DNA from: Rhizodiscina lignyota
Lineage: Eukaryota > Ascomycota > Dothideomycetes > Aulographales > Rhizodiscinaceae
Length of the DNA stretch: 64,000 nt
NCBI GenBank assembly: GCA_010015805.1
Contig: ML978129.1
Coordinates: forward strand, 1,488,001 to 1,552,000
Reading direction: 5' to 3'
Numbering within the stretch: the stretch's first letter is position 1; each line of letters opens with the position of its first letter. Shown one piece after another: positions 10,840-22,554 of this stretch. The notes under the pieces were generated by a model, which was given only the letters and a program-made list of their open reading frames with translations, was not told the origin of the DNA and searched no databases. Both the position numbers and the translations under genes were made by a program.

Positions 10840-11610
10840 TTGGCTGGGGATGATATTGGAGGAGCACGTAGCAAGCACGAAGTTGTGAATCTCGTGGATT
10901 GATCGAAGAGAGAGATCTCTGAAGAAGAAATCCTATAATACACGAATGCACGTGCTCACGCGCTAGGACGTTCTGGGCACCTCCTGACAGATGATCAGAT
11001 TGAACATCAACAGAAGTGAATTCTGTTTAACGTCAAGATTGACGTTGGGGTAACTTCGATGGTTGTGGGCGTATGCGAGAAAACGGAGAGCTGGGGCGTT
11101 GTGCAACATTCTGGCTTCGTGATTCTGTCTTCTTGAGTTCTTCTTTTTTTCACAATGGTAAATCAATTGCAATTTGCGACCGGAATGTCAGCTCAAGCGT
11201 GGGAGGAGGCTCGTTAGATTAGAGTAGCTACATCACACAACGGAAATGTTAGCTACTTGCCCTAAACAGTGGATGTCGTTTGCGAATTCTGCGCGTTCCT
11301 CCATGTATTGTTTTGGGGCGCGTGGCGGGTGGCGAATATCACCAAGTTTCCGTCTTCTTTCGTAAAGATCGCATCTCTGAAAGCTTGGCTAAACAGTCTT
11401 TGGGCTGTGTTTATCACATAGGCACAGCTTCATTGAACATCATTTGTTGTATTGGTTGTGGATAGTCTCCACGCTATCCCTTTGTCGCCCCCCGTATCGT
11501 ACAGCCTATCTCGCCTCCCCGTGCACCTGCACGCCCCCATGCTCCGCCATCTCTTCAAACCGCCCGCCGTGCCGGGCCTCCTCCACCCCACCAAGCACTC
11601 ACTCCGGCCC
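10840..11610. other. Convergent intergenic region
   Basis: This lies between the stop of the winged-helix-like gene and the stop of the repeat-bearing gene. It contains a perfect short palindrome, AACGTCAA at 11029-11036 and TTGACGTT at 11039-11046 separated by two bases. An AGATCTCTGAA-containing stretch near 10910-10945 resembles one at 13275-13310. No gene was recognised. Confidence 0.5.
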
Positions 11611-13181
11611 CTAGGCCCTCTTCAGCGTCCTCGGCAACACCAGCACCCTCCTGCTGATGTATGCCACGAAACTCTCCATCTCCTCCCTCGAGATGAGCTC
11701 TATCCTCACCTGAGGATATCCTTGACCCTCACCTCCCATCTCCACCACGGGCAGGTCAGACCGCATCGTCTTCAGGTGGAGGTGGATGTGGAGGAATGGA
11801 TGGACCGCTGGCAGGTCCAGTGCGAGGGCGAGAGACTAATTGGGTCTTTGCGTAATGAGTATGGACTACACATGTATTTAGAAAGAGTGTTACTTACGGA
11901 TGGGGGTCCTGGAGCCAAACGCCTCAAGGGGCCAGAGACGTATCGAGCATGTAGAGGACCATGGGGAGCACGTCGCGTTACTGGTCGGCCTCGCGCTCTC
12001 TTCTGGCCCTGAATAGCAGGCGTCATGGTCGGAACAGACGGAGACGGTGCCTGAATAGCGGGCGTGGATAGCTGAACAGACGGAGTGGGTGCCTGAATAG
12101 CGGGCGTCGATATCTGATCAGCAGGCGCCGATGGCGGAACCGAGGGAGTTGATGTCTGAACAGAAGCAGCCGAGGTCTGAAAGCGTGAATTTCCAGCGCT
12201 CTTGTCCATGTCCATAACATCATCATCAGACTCGATGGTGTGATACACGCGTCTGTTCTTGCTAAAGGTGTCGCCCCTCAGTGCATTACTCAGGGCATTG
12301 CGCAAGGCCTCAGTTTTCTCGGCCTCTTCCTTTCTCATACGACGTTGAGAAGCTGATGCCGGATAGGTGCGCACTCCACCACTCTTGTAAACGCGACTGG
12401 ATGGCGCGACTGGATGAGTGATGGGACTTCCAGGGGGGGTGTAGCTTCGCGGAGTGCTGTGCACAGTCGTCGACATATAGCGTGCCGGGTTGATAGGAGT
12501 CCAAGCAGAAGGAGTGAACACATTGGAGCGCAGTTGTTCAGCACCATTGCCTGCAGAGGTAGGAGGCGCCAGCCCATGACCAGTGTTGCCTATAAGGGCA
12601 TCATCTCTAGGCGTGTTGCTTCTCGGAGTGCTGTACACAGTTGTCGGCATAGGGTGTCCCGGGTTGATAGGAGTCCAAGCAGAAGGAGTCCAAGCAGAAG
12701 GAGTCCAAGCAGAAGGAGTCCAAGCAGAAGGAGTCCAAGCAGAAGGAGCGAACACGTTGGAGCGCAGTTGTTCAGCACCATTGCCAGCAGAGGCAGAAGG
12801 TGTCAGCCCATGACCAGTGTTGCCCATAAGGGTATCATCTCCAGACGTGTTAGTCGACGCGACAGGGGGACCCAAAAAGCCCCAGGAGTTACGAATTTTC
12901 TCGATGGTGGCGGCCACGTCCGCAAGACATACGTTTGGCGTATCGTCGGTAGCGAGAACAGACGTCCACGTCAAACGATGGTTGCGCGCTTTCAGGAGTT
13001 CATCACGGGCGGTGGTGAGGTCGGGTTGGATGGAGGAGAGCCTCCACAGTGCAGAGGTAAACCGCTCGGAAAGATCTGAAGCGAAAGGTGGTCGATGGGT
13101 GCTGGGAATGGCGCCATAAGCAGAAACACCCCAAACTAGTATGACACGATTGGCATCTCGTTCAGTGATATCGGCCGCCAT
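11611..13181 (-). CDS. Unrecognised protein with internal SAWTP repeats and an AT-hook-like motif
   Basis: Two exons, 13181-11898 and 11835-11611, join across a 62-nt GT..AG intron to give 502 residues. Reading through the intron instead gives a 469-residue version with a low-complexity tail. I prefer the spliced form because its C-terminus (VRIELISREEMESFVAYISR) looks like folded protein. The N-terminal 110 residues are non-repetitive and unrecognised. The middle has five tandem SAWTP units and two copies of a block of about 60 residues (GNTGHGL..SAGNGAEQLRSNVF..SAWTPINP). A Ser/Thr/Pro/Gln-rich region follows, then a basic GQKRARGRPVTRR motif resembling an AT-hook. Function is unknown. The AT-hook would suit a nuclear protein. 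Confidence 0.65.
12670..12744 (-). repeat. 15-bp minisatellite, five exact units, inside a coding exon
   Basis: The plus-strand unit GGAGTCCAAGCAGAA is repeated five times without interruption and encodes Ser-Ala-Trp-Thr-Pro on the minus strand. A single further copy of the same unit lies near 12498-12512 in the second copy of the larger protein block. Because the unit is a multiple of three, changes in copy number would keep the frame. Confidence 0.95.
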
Positions 13182-13489
13182 GTTCTCTGCGCGTAGAGGT
13201 TTGTTTTGTCGAAGATGTTGTGGCTATAGTATAGCGTGAAGGGAGAAAGACTCTTCGTGGGGCGAGGTTTGTGAAAGAAAGATCTCTGAAAGAGAAGTTT
13301 TATAGTAGTTGTGTAGAAAAAAAATACGCTTTCTTGGCATGGTGTTGACTTGCTGTTAACTTGGTGTCAACACCACCCGCGCACGTGCACGAACGACACA
13401 AGCCGCAAGAAGCCGAGGATAGTGGCAGAGTAATCCGAGAATATCCAGAACGGACTCAAGAATCTTTATAATGTCTTACTCGCCCATTC
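13182..13489. promoter_or_regulatory. Promoter of the repeat-bearing gene and 3' flank of BTN1
   Basis: This 308-bp spacer contains a perfect 9-bp inverted repeat, GGTGTTGAC at 13341-13349 and GTCAACACC at 13366-13374, separated by 16 bases. It lies about 160 bp upstream of the minus-strand start at 13181. It could be an operator-like dimer site or a chance hairpin. No gene was seen in the spacer. Confidence 0.4.
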
Positions 13490-14974
13490 TCACAGCTTTT
13501 TACAATAGTCCCTACCATGTTCAACCTGATAATTGCATAGCAGAACCTCTAGAATCATGCCCAAAAAACTCGCAATGCATATACCGCCCGAGTCGCTCAC
13601 AGTTGTTACACTCAAACTAAACTCCCTGTCTTCCTTGGGCACGTTATCCGTGATCTCGGCAAATGTACTCACATAGACCAAACCACCAAGCAAGCCCTCC
13701 CAGAAGACGATCATAAATACGATCCAGACGTTGGGCAGAAAATTGAACACTGCATGGAGTGTAAGCAGGATGAGATTGAGCAGCTGAAGGATGGAAGGCG
13801 TATATAGCCTGTGAATGCGAAAGAAAGGGGTCGACGACCGGGATATGAAGACGCCGAATTGGTAGATTGCATTATAGGCCGGGTAGAACTCGCGGTAAGC
13901 TTTGAATGGGGTCTTGGAGAGGGGGAATAGCAGTGTGGGCGCAACTCCTTGGTTGATGGTATACTCAGATATGTAGACAAAGAGGAGTGGAATCATGCTG
14001 TGCGATTATTAGCGCCATCCGATCGTCCTTGGCACTCTTCTTTGCTTACTATGGAACAAAAAGTCCTCTAGATCGAATGAGGTTGCCCTTGAATCGATCC
14101 CAGAAGCCCTGGGCCGAAGAACCAACCGAAGTAAAACTCCGTCCCGAGACTGAGATCACGGAAGCACTCAGTGGCCCATCCCGCTCATCTATCAGATCCT
14201 CAGTTGACAAGAGGCCCTCTGTTGCGTCACCGTCTTCAGAGTCGTCATCCCTTACAGCACCATAGGCGCCGCCCGGAGTTCCAAATTGCTTCAGCGGTTC
14301 TCGCGGCAGCACTACGAAGAAGCTCCACAGCATGATGACCGGGAAGAAGGCAGAGAGGAGGAGCGTGAAATGCACACTCAATCCCAGAGTTGTTGTTGCA
14401 AGCACATACGCTCCTGCGCCTATGAGCCCCGCTCCTCCTGTTCCTGAGCCCCACGCTGCGAGACTGAAGTGTCCGTAGTAATGTGTCAAAGCCAGGAAGC
14501 TGAGCTCCCCACCACCACTGGCGAAACTAGCCAATGCGATTGCAAGCATCTTGGCAGTGATTGCGCCTCCATCGTGTGAGTCAGGAGTGTAGACAATGAT
14601 GAACATGCCACATATCGAGCCTGCGACCACCACGAGGATACGTATCGAGTATGCGACATTTTGGATGAAGTAAGGCGCGATAAGCTTTGTCAGGAAGCCG
14701 GGGAGCACATTGGCCAGGAGAACGACGCCCTTTGGAACAGACGGACCAACGAGATCAAGGGCGGCAGAGAGGATGATGACGTAGAGTACGTTGTTTATGA
14801 GCCCTAGATGTATCTTGTTGGTCGCGTGACAAGGACAGATCGAGGCAATGATAGCAACATACCGAAGAGCCAGAACGCTACGAACACTCTTGGGTCTGCA
14901 CCTTCGAATGTCGACTTGACGCGCCGTCGATATATATCCCATGAGGCGGATGCAGAGCCAGGCCAGGGAAGCAT
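13490..14974 (-). CDS. BTN1: Battenin / CLN3 homologue (vacuolar membrane protein)
   Basis: Three exons, 14974-14863, 14803-14050 and 13997-13490, are separated by 59-nt and 52-nt introns and give 457 residues. The start [19 protein letters not shown] and the exon join [22 protein letters not shown] are characteristic of fungal BTN1. Later segments [27 protein letters not shown] and [18 protein letters not shown] are CLN3-family signatures. About ten hydrophobic helices fit the multi-span fold. In yeast Btn1 acts at the vacuole in pH and basic amino-acid homeostasis, and the human homologue is lost in juvenile Batten disease. A hydrophilic loop of about 60 residues near 270-340 separates the two membrane halves. 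The gene is divergent from RXT3. Confidence 0.95.
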
Positions 14975-15539
14975 ATGGGAGACGAGGTCGCGAGGCTCAG
15001 CTTAAGGCGGACAAGGCAGGGAGAAGCGAACAGCTCGCATCGCCAGTTGCGGGGGAGGCGTGGCTAGGCGGCTTTGTAGGCTTTGATAAGTGCAGGTATG
15101 CGGAGTCTTTGCCGCAGAGAGACAAAGTCAGCGGATAGGTGCGCGTGGGCAGATGACGATGCAGTTCGTCAGGGCGATGTCCCCCTTGCCTGCGGCTAAT
15201 GCCACTCGGCGTGCATGACTCGGTCGATCAGCGTCGCATCGCGCTGTGAATCCTTGCTCCTTTATTAGTAGCTGGCAAGTGCGTGCGAGCTAGCGAAGCA
15301 TTATCCTCACCTCCACTTTGCTTTCCCGCTCTCTTCTTCAGACATTCCACCTCCAGGCAATCCGCGCCGCGAGCTCTGCACATCTATGCCGTGCGCTCCT
15401 CGAGCCGCACCTCCCTGTTTCACCGCCGCGCCTTGCACCACATCATGTTGCTCGTCCCCTTGAGCTGATCCTGCCCTCCTCCACATCCTCTGCACGCACA
15501 CTCCGCTGCTCCTCGCCCTCCATCGCCCTCAGCGTCAAG
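14975..15539. promoter_or_regulatory. Divergent promoter of BTN1 and RXT3
   Basis: This 565-bp spacer between two divergent starts becomes pyrimidine-rich toward RXT3 (about 15310-15530), like a long fungal 5' leader. An in-frame upstream ATG at 15318 would extend RXT3 by 74 residues. I did not use it because that stretch is low-complexity and leader-like. Confidence 0.5.
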
Positions 15540-18500
15540 ATGGACAGGCACTCGCAGCTCCCCTTCTCGAGGCCTTCTGATCGAATGATCAACAACCCGA
15601 ACCACCAGGGCTCGGCGCAACAGCACACGACGCCGTACTACTCGTCGAGCGCGTCCCAACCTCCTCCGGTCCACGTCCCCTTCTCAGACCCCTTCCGACG
15701 AAGCGATCCATTCCTACCAGGCGCGCATACTTCACGACGAGACACATATGGATATCAGAGCAATGAGGGACACGCCGGCCCAGCTGGAGAGCGGCATGGA
15801 CTGGCAACGAGCTGGGGTTCAAGCGCAGGTACGGATAAGGTTTTTCACATGTTTCAAGACCACAAAAATGCGCATCGCATGGCCGGCACAGCCAGCTGAA
15901 CGTTGTTTACGCGTAACATCGACCATGGCCTGTCAAAGATGGCCCACGGCGCTTTGCGATTGCCTTGAGAAAGGCATGCGCGGTGCCCGGTACCGGTGTG
16001 TCGTGTATGCACGCTCTGCTGGCTGTCGCAGGACATGCTCGATGTGTTGACCTGTCGTCTATTTGCACATTCTTCACACCCTGCACGCAATACCCGTCGA
16101 TTCTTCGCAGCGACGCTCTTTCGTGCTTTTGCAGCGCCAAGCTCCAGCACGGCATTCTCGCCTTTCGCTTGCGCACGGGCCCTGGCTCCTCCCGACCCGG
16201 CGTCACGCTAGCTGCCAGCGCGCGCCAACAACCACTGACGTATCTGCTGACACATGCGCGCGCCAAACAGCAGCTCAGGGACAGCAGCTCCCTGCCCATC
16301 ACCCCTCATATTCCACGGCTCCTCCACCACCCCCGTCTATCAATTCCTCGACAAATGGGCCTGCCCACATGTACGGCTATGATCCATCCCGCCGTCGCTC
16401 GCTCGGAGGTGGCAGCAGTGGTAGTCCGCAGAGCTATACGCCCGGTGGTACGCGTCTCCCGTCCAAACTCCCAAGAAAAAGCAAATCTAACGTGTCTACA
16501 GCTCCACTAGATGGCCCACCACCACCTCCCACCTTTGCATCTCGACAGATGCCTCCTCCGTCGCCTCCACAGCCGCCTCCCCCGTCATTTGCGTCCCATC
16601 AGTCCCACCGTCCTCCACCCCCACCACCCTTCTCCACCGGTCGCGACCTGCCCAGCCTCGGTTCGGTACACCGTCCAGGCTTCTCGATCACGTCAATCTT
16701 GGGGGGAGCGATAGGATCACCAGCTTCCTCGAATGCGCAGACAGGCAGACGTTCCCCTCCACCACCATCTAACTCATCTCCTGCCGGAAGGCCAATGCGC
16801 CCGCCATCACCACCCCGCTCGAGCTTGTACAATAACAGGAATGAGTATGGAGGATGGAGGCGGCCACAGACTCCTGAGCGGATAACGACAAGCTCAGCTC
16901 CGCGACCTGCAGAGCCGCGTCCATACTCTACAAGTTCGCCGCAGGTCTTCGGCACGACTGCAACGTCGCCGGAGTACAGCCATCCACCAACTTCGCTACA
17001 CAGATACAGTTCCTCGCATTCCTCTGATCGACCTCTGGATCTTGGCAATGAAGGCAGAAGCGGCCCCCATCCATGGCGAGTGGAACATACTGCACCACCA
17101 CGGCCAAACAGCCAGCCAGCTTCTGCACTTGGAATGCCTCCTGCAGGGGCTTCACGCGATCTGCTGGACACGGGTAGGTACAGGCCTCCAATGTTTGGAG
17201 CGTCTAGTGCAGAACAGCGGAGGGTTGTCGACGAGGAACAGCAGCGTGTCAGATCAATCTCTGACCCTCGAGCAGGAGAGCGTGATAGGCCTGTTACAGC
17301 CCACCCATTAAGTGGTTCTGCATACAGTCCTCCTGTTAGCCAGAGATATGGCGGTACACATCATAGTCCAACCAGCCAGCTGCAACATAGCCCTCACGAA
17401 CGTACAGCAGAGATCAACTCCTTCACCAATGGCCGGCAAAGGCCTGAAGAAGTCATCCATCCTTCTCCATACGGCGGTTTCAGAACCCATTCGACAATCC
17501 CTCCAAATACATCATTCGGAAACTCAACTTCAAATTCTCCACCAAAACCTAGCTATAACTCTACTCCGCAGCCCATCGCTTTTAGTGAGCCTCGTCACCA
17601 TCCGACCGGGCCATTTTCCAGAGCAGTGGATGCATACCAGAGTAGGCCGACGAATGGTCTTGATGGACGTACAGAAGAGATTCTCGGCCCTGCTGTGGAC
17701 AGTCAACCTCGATCACATCCGTATGAGCAGCCTCACTCTCGTCTAGGGGAGGAGATTCAACATCAAAGATCATATCTCAATGTCAGCCCAGAGACAGTAC
17801 GCAGACAGCTGGGACGCGCATCTCCTTTACCACAGGCCGTTCAGGGTGCATCAGCGCAGCGCAAAGGCCCAGGAGCTGATCCAAGCATCAAGGATGAATT
17901 CGGTCGCATGTTCGCAGGTCTTGGCAGTGGCCTTACGAGTGGTCCTGGCGGCAACGGAATTTCAACGCCATCGCGTGGAAGTCCCCTTCCACAGACACGG
18001 CCGGATAACGTAGAGACAAATATTGCAGATCTCGACCTGCAGATGGTTCGCTCTGGATCGCGTGGTATGAAGAAAAACAAGCGCCTCAAAGATGAGGATA
18101 GTAGGGTAGATGGCGAGATGGTTGATCGTGCAGGAACGCCATCTGGTGTGAAGCGCGCCAAGCATGCGCACCATCATCACCCGCATATTCTTCAGTAAGT
18201 CGATTTTTCAGTCCAATTTCCGAAGAGCGAGTGAGCTAATTGCCACCAGCCACCACCATCACAAGCCTGAAGACGAACTTACCTCACAGCCGCGCAGCTC
18301 CACGCCAACGGCATTCACGAGCAAGCTCAGCACGTCCCTCAATTCGACGCTACCGCAAACAAGCACTTCAGTGGTGCACCACCATCACTATCCACCACAC
18401 GCTCACAATCACACTCACCAGCATCTCCATCATCACCATGGTAATGCAGCGCCGAAAGCGCCAGAACCTGTTGCTGTCGCCGCGCCGCCTCCACCGAAAC

Positions 18501-19426
18501 GTAAGGTCACCATCAAATCGAAAGTCCTGCTCAACTCGGTGGCTCACCTCCCTCGTTCGCACCTGGGCTCGAAGCTCTACACTGTGGCATACGAATTGCC
18601 TGCGCGTTGTTCGACTTCCTTGTTCAATGTCAATGCTGGACCTCTTGGATCGTCTGACAAATTCGGATATACGATGAAGCCAGAGCCCATACCCCGGTTC
18701 GAGGAGGAACAAGCAAACTCCACTTTTACGATTCGGGTGCCAAGAGCATACCTTGTGTCAGACAAGCGTGAGGAGATCACGCGCCGCCGCTTCCTCTGGG
18801 GCGCGGATGTGTATACTGACGACACTGACCCCATTGCCGCCGCCATACACGCGGGCTGGATCCGCGGCGAGTGGGCGCAAGACGTTGATGAAGAGATGCT
18901 CGAGCTCGCCTCTGGTACCGCTGAAACGGACAAGCCGTCTCGTGGAAGAAAGGCTGTCCAGCCAGAGATGGAAATTCCCAATATAATGACCGAGCCGCTA
19001 CCCACGGGCCCGATTGTGCCGCCGAAAGACATGGATGCGCACATCACGGTGCTACTTTTACCACCGCTACAGAAGTATGCAAGTCTGACGAGAAACGGGA
19101 TTAGGAGTCGGGAGTGGGGTGGTAATCATGATGGATTGAGCTACATGCTGTTGAGGATTGAGTGGGTTGACGAGGGCATCTGGGGCGGTAGCAGGGGTGA
19201 AGAACGCAGTGGCAAGGCGAGGAGGAAGAGATTGGCGGACTTGGCGGAGGAGAGACTGAGGCTGGAGGAGATGATCCAGAAGGCGAAGGAACGAGAGAGG
19301 GACAAGAAGGGGAAGAAGAAAGGAGATGTACAAATGAACGGCAACGAGAAGGCGGACGATGGAGCGAATGGGACCAACGGGATCGATGAGGGCGGCGCAG
19401 TGAGCACCGCAGAGGTTGTTGGTTGA
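15540..19426 (+). CDS. RXT3: RXT3 subunit of the Rpd3L-type histone deacetylase complex
   Basis: Three exons, 15540-15828, 16271-18194 and 18250-19426, give 1129 residues. Intron 1 is 442 nt, far longer than the others in this window, and intron 2 is 55 nt. The diagnostic Rxt3 domain lies in exon 3, with LGSKLYTVAYELPARC, PLGSSDKFGYTMKPEPIPRF and RRRFLWGADVYTDDTDPI, followed by HAGWIRGEWAQDVDEEM. Rxt3 belongs to the large Rpd3 histone deacetylase complex acting on chromatin. The first 700 residues are Pro/Ser-rich and disordered. Two His-rich tracts surround the exon 2/3 junction. The C-terminus is a charged coiled-coil-like helix rich in Lys and Glu. The upstream in-frame ATG at 15318 is an alternative start. 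Confidence 0.88.
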
Positions 19427-21057
19427 TTCACGGCTGCACAGCTTTGTCCTTATGAGAGGTGTATGCGTGGATTGCGTATATGCATTCGGCCAGTTGAAAC
19501 AGCCATTCTTGTTATCTGGGAGGCTTTCTTTGTACAGCATAGCGAGCAGTATACCCGACAATCACCACTTCTTGATTGAGCAATTCAGCCAAACTTTGTC
19601 GTGTAGACATTATTCTATATAACTATAAGCGTTACTTTGCATCTGACTTTGTGATACATCGGAGCTTGTACCCCTCTGTCGGGCAAATGGGGCGAAAGGC
19701 CCAGAATTCAGCAGACAAAGCCAAGGTTCCAATTACCGTCGCTGTGGCGCTGCAATACGCCACGCTGCTGCAGAGTGAGTGTGCTTTTTACGTTGGAGAG
19801 GTGCATTTCGCCATAGCCATGCGTGATGCTTATCATAGCGCTGAAGCCAGGGGTACGTATCCACTCACACCCGTCCACTCACGTCCAGCCTTAGCGCATT
19901 CGCCATTCGCTGAAGAAAGGCTCAGTAATTTTTATATCAAGAGCTTTCGTCTCATCCCCGTCGCTTCTCGAATTCTCCTCTGCGCCGTGAGGCAACCTGT
20001 CTGCGAAGACAGCGTTGACCTCCTGAGCCCCTTTCACCAACATCTCTGCGATCTCTTCGGACTCCCCCCACGGAAAAGAGTCACACACCGCGATAAACAT
20101 TGAAAGGACAAGTTGCACGCGACTCCTCACGCTTCTTCTCAAAGGCAACAATGGCGGTGCCAAATTACTCAATGAGCTTTGTACGTGCACATTTCATCAC
20201 TTTACTCCTGCCACCTCGACGCGTGCCCATTCATCTTCCCTGATCTTCACCTTTTCACATGCGCTGCTCTCCTCTGCCCGTCTCGTCCCATCCCAGCTCC
20301 GGCTCTGCCCGACGCGCCATCTGCGCCGGAACTTCCCGCGGCGCGCTTGGACAACGTCATTTCAGTGCTGGCCGCAAGAGGGGGTAAAGAGGAATGCGAG
20401 CACGAGATCAGCAAACGCCTGTGCGACGACCGTTACAATTGCATTGTTTGCAACGCCTGCGGGGCCCGAAAACAACGCCATCCTGCTCAGCGTCCTTTGA
20501 AGAGCGAGGAAATCGAGCATTGGGCGAAATTTCCCATGGGCGGCGTGCTGGAGCTCGATATCCGCCGATCCTGCATCTTCGGTAATTCTAGTCCACATCC
20601 TGGCCCTGCGTGAGCCGAAAAGTTCACACCACGAGACCTCGCACCCCAGCATCGACAAGTCTTCGGTCTGCCTTGGACAGAATAGTGCGTGAACCTGTCC
20701 ACGACAAACGCGAGCAAAAAAGACACGCAGCCAGATCGATTGCGGAGAAACAAGCCGTCCACGAAGGGCTACCCGATACCTTCCTCTTGCCCGCGCACCA
20801 CCTTGTTGGACCTCGGCCTGAAATAGAAGGCGCGTTGCGTGAAGCTCGAGAGCTTGGGCAATCACAGCAGAGACATTGCAAAGGCAATTTACACTGCTGT
20901 AGCAAAGGAGCTGTAGGATTGCACTGGAGTCGTGCTGCCGCCTGGGAATCGACTGACACCACGCTCATTCGCGGATTCACCCCACCACATCGAGCCTCTG
21001 CACACATACACTCTTTCCTTAGCTTTTATTTTCCTTTAAGGACGGCGGCCGGCCGCG
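19427..21057. other. 1.6-kb region upstream of PFK2, no confident gene
   Basis: Long overlapping frames occur on both strands (19576-20103 and 20179-20613 plus; 19891-20190 and 20362-20865 minus), but none resembles a known protein. An ATG at 20151 (MAVPNYSMSF) is followed at once by a donor-like GTACGT, and the frame to 20613 contains CIVCNACG, so a small spliced gene is possible but unproven. The stretch 20180-20330 is strongly pyrimidine-rich, as in fungal promoters and leaders. The rest probably carries the long PFK2 promoter. Confidence 0.35.
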
Positions 21058-22554
21058 ATGGCGGTGAACGGCGTGTACAAGCCGGACATGAACCGCGTCC
21101 CGACCGGCGAATTCTTCTTGCCCAGCAGGCGGACTAACGGCTTTGGTGTTCAGGCTGAAGATACGAAGATATGTGTTATCATGGTCGGCCTGCCGGCGCG
21201 AGGGAAGAGTTTAATTGCGCAGAAAGGTATGTGATGCTACTCTCTACCTCTGACTGTCTTTCATCTTCGTCCGGCTGACTTGTGCTGTCGCTGCAGTCGT
21301 TAGATACCTCCACTGGCTCTCCATCAAAGCGAAAATCTTCAATGTTGGACAGTACCGCCGCACCGCAACACCAAATCCTACCGCTGAGTTCTTCGACACG
21401 TCGAACTCAGAGGGCGAGAAGCTGAGGATGGCGGCGGCGGAGGCAGCAGTCAGCGACATGTGCAGATACTTCGCGAACGGAGAGGGACTCATCGCCATCC
21501 TAGATGCCACAAACTCCACAAAGGCGCGACGGCGCTGGGTGCAAGAGCGATGTCGGTCGGAGGGAATAGAGACATTATACGTGGAGTCGAAATGCGACGA
21601 GGAATCGACGATAATGAGCAACATTCTAGAGGTGAAGACGACGAGTCCAGACTATGTAGGCCAGGACCCAGAGGTCGCAGCGCAAGACTTTCGGAACAGG
21701 ATACGCAATTACGAGAAGGTGTATCAGACCATTGACGAGGATGAGAGCGATATGACGTATGTGAAGCTGATTGATGTGGGCCAGAGGGTTATCATCAATC
21801 AGATTCAGGATTATTTGCAGAGCAGAGTGGTGTACTATCTCATGAATCTGCATATTAGGCCGAGGTCAATATGGCTGTCAAGAGTATGCGATCTCTTTGC
21901 GCACCCATTGTTTCGTAGTATAATGAAGTCGACTCTAACATTGAGCAGCACGGAGAATCGAAATATAACCTCGAAGGCAAGATCGGCGGCGACGCAGATA
22001 TCAGCGATAGAGGCGAGCTATACGCGAAAGCGCTACCAGGTCTCGTGAAGAAATCCGTCGGCGACAACCGCAAACTCACAGTATGGACGTCTACACTCAA
22101 GCGCACCATCCAAACCGCGCGCTTCCTCGAGTTCGAGAAGCTGGAGTGGAAAGCGCTCGACGAGCTCGACAGCGGTGTGTGCGACGGTCTAACCTACGCG
22201 GAGATCGAAGAGCGCTACCCGGATGACTTCAAACAACGCGATGAGGACAAGTACAACTACCGCTACCTCGGCGGCGAGAGCTACCGCGACGTCGTGATCC
22301 GGCTGGAGCCCATTATCATGGAGCTTGAGCGCAGCGAGAACATACTGATTGTGACGCACCAGGCGATTCTACGGTGCATCTATGCGTACTTCATGAACGT
22401 GCCACAGGAGCGCAGTCCGTGGATGGAGGTCCCGCTGCATACGCTCATCAAGTTGACGCCCAAGGCGTATAGTACGCAGGAGGAGAGACTGAAGGCCGAT
22501 ATCCCGGCCGTCAGTACTTTCAGAGAAAAGGGGAGCAGCGCGAAGCATCAGTAA
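21058..22554 (+). CDS. 6-phosphofructo-2-kinase / fructose-2,6-bisphosphatase
   Basis: Three exons, 21058-21226, 21297-21883 and 21949-22554, give 453 residues with introns of 70 and 65 nt. The kinase domain has a Walker A motif (VGLPARGKS, residues about 42-50) and the family block IFNVGQYRR. The phosphatase domain begins across the second intron with SRHGES, whose His is the phosphate acceptor, and keeps the second His in IVTHQAILR and the STLKRTIQTA and LDSGVCDG blocks. Both active sites look intact, so the protein may make and degrade fructose 2,6-bisphosphate, the cytosolic switch of glycolysis and gluconeogenesis. It lacks the long N-terminal extension of yeast Pfk26. Which activity dominates cannot be read from sequence. 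Confidence 0.95.

Noticed and set aside
15965-16510. 181-codon plus-strand frame at the RXT3 intron 1/exon 2 boundary
   Set aside because: It is mostly intron sequence read in a frame different from RXT3, with no recognisable domain.
20362-20865. 167-codon minus-strand frame upstream of PFK2
   Set aside because: Composition is random-like, with no recognisable motif and no supporting context.
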